DNA from: CAVZQN01 sp963837395
GTDB lineage: Bacteria; Acidobacteriota; HRBIN11; JAKEFK01
Assembly: GCA_963837395.1 (NCBI GenBank)
Contig: CAWINI010000004.1
Location: 2,852,001-2,916,000 of the forward strand
Reading direction: 5' to 3'
Length of the DNA: 64,000 bases
Under the pieces are notes generated by a model, which had not been told where the DNA came from, made no database searches, and saw nothing but the letters and a program-made list of their open reading frames with translations. This document shows positions 42,881 through 52,500 of the stretch, piece by piece. The position numbers were made by a program, and so were the translations under genes. Position 1 is the stretch's first letter. Each line of letters begins with the position of its first letter.

Positions 42881-44104
42881 ATGTCACCGAGGAGCGGGGG
42901 CCAACTTGGTTGTGTGGGATTATTTCTGCTTCCATTTGCCGCTGTCGGCACCTTCATGTTTTATCTGATTTTTTCTGATCTTTATGGCTGGTTCAAAATG
43001 CAATCCTGGCAAGAAGTTCCTGCCCGAATTGTGACTGCGAACCTTGAATCGCATAGTGATAGTGATGGCGGTACTACTTACAAAGCAACCGCACAATATG
43101 AATATGTATATCAAGATAAACGTTATACAAGTTCCCGCGTTTCGAGATATGGCGGTGCCGACAATATCGGCAGTTTTCAGCGCGATATATATAGCGAAAT
43201 TTCCCCGTATCAAAATTCCGAAAAATCATTTCGATGTTACGTTAATCCTTCCGCACCGCAGGAATCGATTCTTTATCGTAAAGCACGCCTGGGAATGGTG
43301 ATGTTTTACAGCCTGTTTGCTTTATGTTTTGGTGGTGTTGGTTATGGAATATTTGCCGGAATGTTGCTATCGATGGTTTATAGTCTTCGTTCTTCTTCGT
43401 TGATGAAGCTTTATCCAACGCAACCATGGATGCATCGTTCTGATTGGAGCCGTGGAGAAGTTCGCAATCCTGCCGGATTAAAAATGATTATCTCTCTTGC
43501 AATGGCTATCTTCATCACTCTTCTTTGTATTCCTGTTCTCATCTACTTTCCAGGGGAAATACGGGATCGTAATTATCTTTCCCTTTTAACATTACTTTTT
43601 CCGCTGACGGCGTTGTTCGTAATAAAATGGGCGGCCGGTTGTGTTGTTGCATGGAAGAGATTCGGATCAGCTGTGCTTCAGCTTCAAACAATTCCAGTAA
43701 AGCCGGGCGATAGACTGCGCGGATTTTTGAAGACCGGTGCAAAATTAAAAGATTCTGAAGCAATTCATTTGGAATTGAAATGTGAAAAGACTGTCAAAAC
43801 GAGATCAGGTGGAAAGACAACTTTCAATACAGATACATTCTGGTCAAGCAATTCGCAAACAATTGGAATGACTGGAGCCGATGGCAATACATCATTTCAA
43901 ATTGATATTCCAATTCCTGAAGATCTGCCCTCAGCCTCAACGTCAGAGGATTACGGAATCAAATGGACTCTTTCGGCCAAATCAGAAGGCTCAGGATTTA
44001 GCCTGACGTTCGAAGTCCCCGTTTTCTCAAGAGTTTCTCTTTCGCCAAATGAAGAAAACAGGGATGCCAATAAGTATCAAGCCAATATCAACACCGAAAG
44101 CTAA
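42881..44104 (+). CDS. DUF3592-like membrane protein
   Basis: 407 residues. Membrane helices near the N-terminus (about 10-35) and at about 135-160, 200-225, 230-250. The segment between helices 1 and 2 (WQEVPARIVTANLESH..YKATAQYEYVYQDKRYTSSRV) is the DUF3592 domain. The soluble C-terminal part (about 270-400) is beta-rich. Its last 78 bp overlap the convergent permease gene, which is more than usual. Function unknown. Confidence 0.82.
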   Translation: MSPRSGGQLGCVGLFLLPFAAVGTFMFYLIFSDLYGWFKMQSWQEVPARIVTANLESHSDSDGGTTYKATAQYEYVYQDKRYTSSRVSRYGGADNIGSFQRDIYSEISPYQNSEKSFRCYVNPSAPQESILYRKARLGMVMFYSLFALCFGGVGYGIFAGMLLSMVYSLRSSSLMKLYPTQPWMHRSDWSRGEVRNPAGLKMIISLAMAIFITLLCIPVLIYFPGEIRDRNYLSLLTLLFPLTALFVIKWAAGCVVAWKRFGSAVLQLQTIPVKPGDRLRGFLKTGAKLKDSEAIHLELKCEKTVKTRSGGKTTFNTDTFWSSNSQTIGMTGADGNTSFQIDIPIPEDLPSASTSEDYGIKWTLSAKSEGSGFSLTFEVPVFSRVSLSPNEENRDANKYQANINTES

Positions 44105-45370
44105 CGGTTTTGTAATCAAATAATTACCAAGCAAAAATAACGATCCTAAAAGAAATAACGCCGGCACAAACGGATATCCCCACACACGATAAGGTCTTTC
44201 TAACTCAGGCTTCTTGCGGCGCAGAATAAATACTGCCAGAACTGCCAATGCATAAAACGGCCAGATCCCAATGATGAATTGATTTGCAAGATCGGTGAAA
44301 GTTCGGATCGATATGAAAACGACTCCCATTCCGGCAGTCATTAATATTGCGTTCGTTGGCGCTTGAGAAACTGGATCAACGCGAGCAATCACTTTCGGAA
44401 AAAGATTATCTTCAGCCATCGCGAAAAAAATCCGTGGGGCTGTCATCATCGCTCCGTTTAATGTTCCGAAAGTGCTAATAGCAATCACGGCTGAAATCAA
44501 AATGACTCCGATTGATCCAAACAACAACGATGCAACATCAGCGGCAACAAGTTCCGCTGATTGCATCAACTTCATTGGAATCAAAATTACGTAAGCCAAA
44601 TTTGCGGCCAAATATAAAACCACAACGAGTCCTGTGCCCAGTAACAATGCTCTCGGTAATGCGCTTTGTGGATCTTTAACTTCACCACCAACAAATGAAA
44701 GATCAGCCCAACCGTCATACGCCCAGAGTATGGAAACAAGTGCAAGCAAGAAGGGAGAAATTCCAACTGCAGCGTGTTGGGAAAATATGTTTGTTGAAGA
44801 TTGATGCGCGGAATTTCCTAGAGTGAGTCCAAGTAAAACCAGAGCTGCTAACGCTCCAACTTTCAAAGCCGTGCTGACATTTTGCAGGACAGCTCCGCGA
44901 TGAATTCCGTAGTAATTCACCAGTGCAACGATGATGATGTAAAAAGCTCCAACCGCTTGTTCGGCACGCAACGGTCCAACAGGAGTTGCTGGATCGAATC
45001 CAAGTGTGCGCAATGTGTATGCCGCCGCTGTAATTCCGATCGCGCCAAATGCACCGGGCCTGATGATCCAGACTTCGGCCCAGCCAAAAAGAAATGCAGG
45101 AATTTGTCCGAAAGATTCGCGGATGTAAACATAGATTCCGCCCGACCTTGGAAACGCTGCAGCAAGTTCTCCGTAAGTTAAAGCTCCGCAAATCGCGAGT
45201 ACGCCACCGATTATCCATGCAAGAAGAAAAAGCGGCGCATCACCGATAAGTTGAGCAACCGAGGCAGGAGTACGGAAAATTCCACTTCCGATTGTTGAAC
45301 CTATAACTACGGCAATGGCACTCCAAAGCGTTAAACGTCTTGCGAGTCGCTCTCCCCATTGATCCGTCAT
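44027..45370 (-). CDS. APC-superfamily amino-acid permease
   Basis: 447 residues, twelve helices. The helix-1 unwound site GSTIGSGIFRTPASV and helix-6-proximal motif LWAYDGWADLSFVGGEVKDPQ are present, and GGIYVYIRESFG. Similar in layout to the interrupted permease at 30597, which suggests two amino-acid importers of the same family. Four-bp ATGA overlap with the upstream monooxygenase-like gene. Confidence 0.9.
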   Translation of the reverse strand: MTDQWGERLARRLTLWSAIAVVIGSTIGSGIFRTPASVAQLIGDAPLFLLAWIIGGVLAICGALTYGELAAAFPRSGGIYVYIRESFGQIPAFLFGWAEVWIIRPGAFGAIGITAAAYTLRTLGFDPATPVGPLRAEQAVGAFYIIIVALVNYYGIHRGAVLQNVSTALKVGALAALVLLGLTLGNSAHQSSTNIFSQHAAVGISPFLLALVSILWAYDGWADLSFVGGEVKDPQSALPRALLLGTGLVVVLYLAANLAYVILIPMKLMQSAELVAADVASLLFGSIGVILISAVIAISTFGTLNGAMMTAPRIFFAMAEDNLFPKVIARVDPVSQAPTNAILMTAGMGVVFISIRTFTDLANQFIIGIWPFYALAVLAVFILRRKKPELERPYRVWGYPFVPALFLLGSLFLLGNYLITKPLAFGVDIGLILIGIPVFFIWRKRNS

Positions 45371-45669
45371 ACAGAAAAAACTTCGTAATGTTCTACATGT
45401 GTGGGTGGATCGATAACGTATTTCAAATCTTCGGGGAAATAATGAGCTTTATCGATGTCTTCTCCGGCGTAAGTTTTTATCGCTTCCAAAGATTCCCAAT
45501 ATGAAATGAAAAGGAACTCGGCATAATCTCCCATAATCCTTTTGCAAACCGAAACTCCATGATTTCCCTTAGTTTGTCGGCAATCATCTTCAGCATTCTG
45601 AGTGAGGAATTTCCAATAAACATCCCCATTCTCTTTTTTCGTTCGACCACGCCAAATTCGTGCAATCAT
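45367..45669 (-). CDS. Antibiotic biosynthesis monooxygenase-like (dimeric alpha/beta barrel) protein
   Basis: 100 residues from ATG 45669 (AAGGAG upstream). Ferredoxin-like fold typical of ABM/DUF4286-type proteins: MIARIWRGRTKKENGDVYWKFL, then CKRIMGDYAEFLFISYWESLEAIKTYAG. No catalytic residues can be named. It may be a haem-degrading or stress-related enzyme; the link to the permease is by overlap only. Confidence 0.75.
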   Translation of the reverse strand: MIARIWRGRTKKENGDVYWKFLTQNAEDDCRQTKGNHGVSVCKRIMGDYAEFLFISYWESLEAIKTYAGEDIDKAHYFPEDLKYVIDPPTHVEHYEVFSV

Positions 45670-45752
45670 GATTTCTCCTTGCAATAATTCTAACTGAAAT
45701 AGTCGAAATCTCTCGTGACAGTGAGCTCAATTCCATTAATTTGTTGTATTCC

Positions 45753-45815
45753 GTGTTTCCGTGACCATGAATTTATTCCGTGATTCCCGTGCATTCTGTG
45801 TTTCCGTGACTATGA
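45753..45815. repeat. Direct repeat of GTGTTTCCGTGAC(C/T)ATGA
   Basis: Two 18-bp copies, 45753-45770 and 45798-45815, with one difference, plus further TTCCGTG words between them. They lie in the gap before the protease gene. Confidence 0.7.
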
Positions 45816-45870
45816 TTTGACTTTTAGTGTCTAACCATATTGAATTACATGCTTTGTGTCATCATTAAAA

Positions 45871-47966
45871 ATGTTCCGTAACTATTTCTCCAGTATTCTT
45901 CTAGCGATTTTGTTCGCCACTTCTCTCTTTTCTCAGCAAACGTTACCGAACCCGCCGGCACAAATTTCTGTTGAGCCTGCAATTTCAAGTGTTTATCCGG
46001 CATTGGTACAAATCAGAGTTGTTTCTGCTTCCTATGATGATGGCCGTCAGCGAAAAAATTTGGTGGCGGGCAGTGGAGTAATCATATCGCCTGATGGTTA
46101 TGTTGTTACAAATCATCATGTTGCTGGAAAAGCGACCTCGATCCGTTGTTTTCTTTCCAGCAAAAAAGAGCTTGAAGCAAAGCTTGTTGGAACAGATGCA
46201 CTAACCGACATTGCTGTTCTGAAAATTGATGTTTCTTCTTTGAGTCCTGACGAACAAAAACTTCCGTACGCCAAATTTGGGAGTTCTGAGTCTTTGAAAA
46301 TTGGTGATCCTGTTCTGGCAATGGGATCTCCTCTTGCTCTTTCCCAATCTGTGACTCGCGGAATTGTTGCCAATAAAGACATGATGTTTCCCGATTTGTT
46401 TGGCTCTGATCTTTTATTAGATGGTGAAGACGTAGGATTACTTGTGAAATGGATCGGACATGATGCGCAAATTCTGCCGGGAAATTCCGGCGACCGTTGG
46501 TAAATTTTCAGGGCGAAATTGTTGGAATCAATGAAATCAGTCTTGGTGGATTTTTCGGTGGTGGAATTGGTGGTGCCATTCCAAGTGAACTTGTTAAAAA
46601 AGTATCCGATGAATTGATTGCTCATTCCGTTGTGAAAAGAGTATGGGTCGGAATGAATTTCCAACCATTGCTAAAAAGTCATCAAAGTACTGGCGTATCA
46701 AATGCAGAAGCTCACGGCGTTTTAGTATCGTCTGTGATGAAGGATTCTCCCGCAGATCGCGCTGGAATTGTTCCTGGAGACGTTATTCTTTCCATTGATG
46801 GAAACACGGTCAACATTCATTTTCGGGAAGAGCTTCCCCCATTACATCAATATTTGCTTTCACAACCTGCCCAGAAAAAACTCGATTTTCTAGTGAAGCA
46901 TGCGAATGAAGAACGTCATGTGCAATTAACGACGGAGATTCGTGATGACGTACAGGGAAAGCAGGAAGAATTAAATCAATGGGGACTCGTTGTTGAGGAT
47001 CTAACATTAACCACAGCTCGCGAATTAGGACGGCCTGATAAGAAAGGTGTAATGGTTAGCAGTGCGAAAAATGGAGGTCCTGCCGATCAAGCCTCACCGC
47101 CGCTTGAAGAAGGCGATGTGATTGTTGAAATTAATGGCAAACCAGTTGAGAACAGACAATCGATGCGTCAGATTACTGCCGAAATTACAAAAGATAAAAA
47201 AGCTCCTGTTTCGACTTTAGTTGGGTTTGACCGCAATGTAGAAAGACTTTTAACAGTAATTGATGTAGGAATTAAAGTACCGCAGCAGCCGCCACCGGAA
47301 GCACGAAAAGCATATTTGCCAATCACATCTCAGGTTTTGACAAAAAAACTTGCAACCGCTCTTGGAATACCAGGGAAAAAAGGTGTAAGGATTACAGGAA
47401 TTTTACCCGGCAGCAGTGCGGAAAAAGCAGGATTTAAAGTGAATGACATCATTACCCAGGTTGCGGATCAACCGGTGGATGCTTCTGAAGCGCAGCATGA
47501 AAACGTGTTGGAATCGATGGTGCGAGCTTATCGAGTTAATACGCCTGTGGAATTTACAGTCATTCGCGATACAAAAGAGACAAAAATCACTGTAACACTT
47601 TCCGAACAACCGAAACCAGATCGAGAGATGAAGGTTTATGAAAATATTGTCCTTGAATTTAAAGGACGCGACCTGTCATACGATGATCGAATTGAATTAA
47701 ATTACGATCAGTCGGAGCGTGGTGTTCTGGTTACAGCAGTTGAACCAGGTGGATGGGCATCCGTTGGTGGATTGCATGAAGATGATCTGATTCAGGCGAT
47801 CAATGGACAAAAAGTAACTGGTATTGGTGATGTGGAACGAATTTTAACTGGTGAACAAAAAAATTCCAGCAAGTACATTGTTATATTTGTGAAGCGCGGG
47901 ATCTACACGTATTTCCTGGAGCTTCAACCGGTGTGGCCGAATCAACAAACGGGCGGTGGAACGTAA
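45871..47966 (+). pseudogene. HtrA/DegP-like trypsin-fold protease with four PDZ domains, frameshifted at the catalytic Ser
   Basis: Signal peptide from ATG 45871 (MFRNYFSSILLAILFATS). The protease domain has the His in VTNHHVAG and Asp in LTDIAVLKID. The frame ends just after the active-site motif GNSG (46503, read GNSGDRW). With one G restored (GGCGACCG to GGCGGACCG) it reads GNSGGPLVNFQGEIVGIN and runs to 47966 (698 residues). Four PDZ-like units follow (GVLVSSVMKDSPADRAG, GVMVSSAKNGGPADQA, GVRITGILPGSSAEKAG, GVLVTAVEPGGWASVGG). The restored base makes GGACC. Periplasmic quality control is the likely role. The next gene starts directly after the stop. Confidence 0.82.
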
Positions 47967-48779
47967 ATGAAAAGAATTGTGCTTTTAATCTTGATTACAA
48001 TTCCGGGCTTATTATTTGGCTCTGATCTGAAATCAACAGCATTGTCCACACTGCAAAAAGTACAAAAGGCGATCGTTACTGTAAAAGTACAAGCCAACAT
48101 AAAAACCCGTGGACAGGAAGAAGAACAGACGGTGGAAGTGACAGGTACCATGATCGATCCGTCAGGCCTCACTGTTGTTTCGGAGCAATCCATTAATCCT
48201 GCTGCGATGCTTGCATCTTTCATGTCCGCGTATTCCAAAAGGGAGATGAGCGAACTGAAGCTGGAGTCACATATAACTGAAACCACAATTGTTTTGGATG
48301 ATGGTACCGAAGTGCCGGCTGATGTTGTATTGAAAGATGAAGATTTAGATTTTGCCTTCATAAAACCGAAAGAACCTTCAGACAAATTTGTTTATGTCCC
48401 GCTGAAAGTTCGTGAAAAACCGATTGAATTGCTTGATGATTATTTTGTGATTGGACGTCTAGGAAGATCGGAGAATCGTGCAATTCATTTGAATACTGGA
48501 ATGATCCTTTCGATCGTAAAAGGACCACGCACGGTTTATGTATGCGATCAAGAAGTTTCAGGGAACAGCCTGGGAAGTCCGGCGTTTGGTTCTGATGGTT
48601 CGGCAATCGGTCTCTTTGTCGCTCGTAAAAATCAAGGCATGAATGAAGAAAATAGTATGAATGCGTTTATGGGCATGATGACTGGCAAAATCGGGCAAAG
48701 TGGTTCTGTCTGGATTCTACGGCCTGTAGAAGATGTACTTGAAATTGCTAAACAGGCCCTCAATCCAGAAAAGGACTAA
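47967..48779 (+). CDS. Trypsin-fold pseudo-protease, secreted
   Basis: 270 residues with signal peptide (MKRIVLLILITIPGLLFGS). The order of strands follows HtrA-type proteases, but the His-containing loop reads LTVVSEQSI (no His). The Asp loop is EDLDFAFIK, and the Ser loop reads GNSLGSPAF, keeping GNS with an insertion. It probably does not cleave. It starts immediately after the protease stop codon, so the two are almost certainly co-transcribed and may form a hetero-oligomer. Confidence 0.82.
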   Translation: MKRIVLLILITIPGLLFGSDLKSTALSTLQKVQKAIVTVKVQANIKTRGQEEEQTVEVTGTMIDPSGLTVVSEQSINPAAMLASFMSAYSKREMSELKLESHITETTIVLDDGTEVPADVVLKDEDLDFAFIKPKEPSDKFVYVPLKVREKPIELLDDYFVIGRLGRSENRAIHLNTGMILSIVKGPRTVYVCDQEVSGNSLGSPAFGSDGSAIGLFVARKNQGMNEENSMNAFMGMMTGKIGQSGSVWILRPVEDVLEIAKQALNPEKD

Positions 48780-49595
48780 TTAACCACCGAGATCTCTGTG
48801 GTAAAGAATAAATTTCGCGACTGCATTTTTCCACTGTTGCGGATGAGTCAACAAAATTGAATGACCTGCACCTTCAACTGTTATAACTTGTGCGTGTGGA
48901 TACAAAGCTCTCATTTGGTCGCGCGTTTTTTTATTCGCGACTCGATCTTCGGATCCTTCGATCAACAGGATTGGCATTGCGGATAAATCACTTGGCATAA
49001 AGTGAAAATTCTGATCGTAATCCATTGCAGTGTTGTATCTGCTTGCCAAATCTTCGCGCTGAATGTTAGTACCATGATTTTGCAATTCCGTTCGCCAAAG
49101 CTCCTTATTTTTCGGTAATGCTTTTGTCATCTTAATTGCCGCTATCCTGGTCAGTAGTCTTACAAGTGACATCGGTAGAAACGGTAAGATTCTTAGCATC
49201 CTGCGATATTTTGAAATTCGCTTCGGATCAGGCGCTACAGCGCCTGAAAGGATCAAAGTACTGACATTCAGAGGATTCCTTCTTGCCCAACACTGAGCCA
49301 ACAATCCGCCGAACGAACCGCCATAAACAATCGGGTTTCGTATATTTTCTGCGTTAAGAATTGCTTCGAAGGCATCCAAAAATTCAGAGACTGAATTTGC
49401 TGGCAAATATTCCGGAGTTACAAGATGGAATTCGGGCAACAACTCCGCGATGTGTTGCGTAAAAAGATCTCCCGCGCCTAACGCGCCGGGAAGAATGACT
49501 ACGGTTTGCTCGCCTTTACCAGCAATTCTGTAACGCCAGCTCTTTTCTTGAACCGTTATTGTTTTTGTAAGAATGGAGATTAACGTCGCATCCAA
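48780..49595 (-). CDS. Alpha/beta hydrolase
   Basis: 271 residues. Nucleophile elbow GGSFGG (about 94), acid Asp in EGSEDRVANKK (about 220) and His in EGAGHSILLTHPQQW (about 246). The only start is TTG at 49595, overlapping the end of the giant kinase gene by 16 bp, so it may be translated by coupling. Cytoplasmic. Resembles the hydrolase at 41499. Substrate unknown. Confidence 0.82.
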   Translation of the reverse strand: MDATLISILTKTITVQEKSWRYRIAGKGEQTVVILPGALGAGDLFTQHIAELLPEFHLVTPEYLPANSVSEFLDAFEAILNAENIRNPIVYGGSFGGLLAQCWARRNPLNVSTLILSGAVAPDPKRISKYRRMLRILPFLPMSLVRLLTRIAAIKMTKALPKNKELWRTELQNHGTNIQREDLASRYNTAMDYDQNFHFMPSDLSAMPILLIEGSEDRVANKKTRDQMRALYPHAQVITVEGAGHSILLTHPQQWKNAVAKFILYHRDLGG

Positions 49596-52500
49596 AGTTT
49601 TTCGTAAGGAACATTTTGAATAGCAAGATTTAGTTCGAAATCTTCAATCTCGGGAGCTGCGAAGCGATAGGTTTGTTCATGAAAAAGAGGCAAGAGAATG
49701 GCATGCTTAACGAGATGTTGCTCAGCTTCTTGATAAATATTGTGCCGGAGTTGCGGACGTGTCTCACTGCGGCCTTTCATAATTAATTGGTCCGTTTCAG
49801 GAGTTCCGGATATGGCTCCATGGAATCCTTCTTTGGAATGAATTAACCCATGGAAAAATGTATCAGGATCAGGATAATCGCCAAACCAACGAGTTAAAAA
49901 TAAATCGACTTCTGAGCCCAGGTGATTTAAATCCACTTGTTCAAGTTTTCTGGGATCGAGTTTTATGCGAAATCCTTTATTTTCAATCGTGGCAAAAAGT
50001 TCTTTCGCCAGCGAAGAATAAGGCCCATCATAAATTCCACCGATCAAAACCTTTATTTCTGTAGATCCGCAGTTACTGTCTTCCAAAGTAGGTTTCTGTC
50101 GTTGTTTCGCTTCATATCCAAGAAGTCCAGGTGGAATCAGACTGTGAGCGGGAATTGCGAGTCTTCCAACATTTCTTCGTACCATTGCATCAACATCAAT
50201 TGATTGCACGATAAGTCGCCGCAGTTTTTCATCGGACAAAGGCTTTTTGTGAATGTTGAATGCCGCATAGTAAGTGCAAAGCTGCGGTGTTTCGCGATAT
50301 TTGAAGGGCGTCTTTGAGTGACGCAATGCTTCAACATCAGAAGGAAACAGATCACCCACCAGCGAAAAACGTCCAGATTGAAAACCAGCTAAAATCTCCG
50401 GCGGTGAGATCCCCATGTTAATAACCAATCCGTCACTCTTGGGAAATCTTTTACGCCAGTAATCTGGATTCGCTTCTAAATCCAAAATACGGCCAGACTC
50501 AAATCGTGCTACGCGAAAGGGTCCTGTTCCTATGCATTGCTCAACAGAAGCGCCGCTAAGATCTATCGCACCTTCCGGAATAATTCCTGTTGATGGGTAA
50601 CTCAATAACGAAGGGAAAAATGAAAGAGGTTGTTCTAAGTCAATTATAAATTCAGATGCAGAAAGAATTTTAAATCCACTTAACTCTCTCGTTTCACCAT
50701 TGCCAAGAGCTTTTGCGCCACGAATGGAAGAAAGAATCCATTTGCCCTGGCTATCCGGATTCTGCAAGAAACGTTCAAAAGAATATCGGACATCTCTGGA
50801 TGTAAGACGTCTTCCATCGTGAAACCGAACATCTTCACGCAATCTGAAACGGAATTTTCGTCCACCTTCTTCTGCATGAAACGATGACGCAAGCCATGGA
50901 ACGATCCGAGCACCTTCAGCCTGACGTGTTAAATTTTCATAAATGTTGGGCAAGAGATCAGCTTGAGCAACAGTGACACACAATGATGGATCAAGATTCA
51001 CGAGTCGGCCCACCATCGCAGTTTGAATCACGCCTCCAGCGGTTTTGCGTGAAACTGCCGCTGCTGCTGTTTCCCCCTTTCCAAGCTCCGAATAATTTAC
51101 GAAAGGCGCACTCGTATTCAGCTTGAGCCCGCGGATTCTGGGATTTGAAACGCGATAATCGACTTCATGAAACAAGGGAATTGCATACGCTTTAGCAAGA
51201 AGATGAATTTCGATTTTGCGATAAAGTTTTTCACGTGCTGAAGGATCTGCTTCTGCGCGAGCTTCTTCGATCAGGGCATCCATATCTTTCGAAGAATAAT
51301 AATTTCGGAATTCACCGATGTGAGAATGAAAGAGCGTGTAAGTAAAGTTATCAGGATCATCGTAATCCGCATTCCATCTTCCGATCAGCAAATCAATATC
51401 ACCATTATTTTTCCAGCTATCCAGATACTGAGCCATATTTGGAGTTTCAATAGTGATTTCAATTCCGATGTCAGCCCACACTGCAAAAAGAGCTTTGGTT
51501 AGTGCAGAGTAGCGATCTTGAAGAACAGGATGAACGGCAGCACGAATATGAATTGGTGCATGGATGCCGCAATTTTTCAAAAGTTCAATTGCCTGATCTC
51601 GCATGATCGGTTGGCGTCTCCGGCCCGGATCATGACCAAGAATTCCTGGCGGGATGAAACCTTCTGCAGGTTGAGCGAAACGTCCAAGTGTTCCGCGTAC
51701 AAGATCATGAGTGCGAAGAATACCGCTAAGAACTTTGCGTAAATCTTGTGAATGACCAACAGGACTGTGGCTGTTGAAGAATGCAAAGTAAATTGTTTTC
51801 TTTGGAGCTTCTACCAGACCGGCACGCAGCTGTCGATTTTGCAAAATAGTTTCGAGATCTTGCGGGAGTAAATTGCTTGCCAAATCAAATTTTTCTGAAA
51901 TTAAACCCGATGCAATATCTGCAGACGTAACTCCGCATCTAAAATCAATCGAATCCAGCGGAACACTTGCGCTTTTCCAATAATTTCCACTGCGTTCCAA
52001 CACAACATGATTTTGTGCGAACGATGCAATCTTGAATGGCCCTGTGCCGATCAGCCGGTTGGTTTTATCTTCGACGGCTTGATCCACGCAGATCGATGCA
52101 CGCGAATCGGTTATAAGAGCGGGATAGATTGGAAGTGATTCTTGTAATTCAATTACAAATGCGTTTGATGAACGTACAACGATTCCTGATACATCATCAG
52201 TGGTTCCATCCAGAAATTCTGAAACTCCACGGATTGCTGCATAAGCAGCAGGCAAACGATCATGACCTATCCGTATCGCTTTTTCGATGGCGCTTTTTAC
52301 GATATCTGCAGTGAGTGGTTGCTGATCATGCATCAATACGTTACTGCGTAACTTAAATAAAAATGACTTCCCCTGTTCCAAAACTTCCCAGCCTTCACAC
52401 AAACAGGGAACAACATAACCGTGTTGATCCATTGCCAGCAGAGTTTCAAAAACATTTCCAAGAATTTCTGCTTCTTCGATGATTTGAATATCAACAGGAT

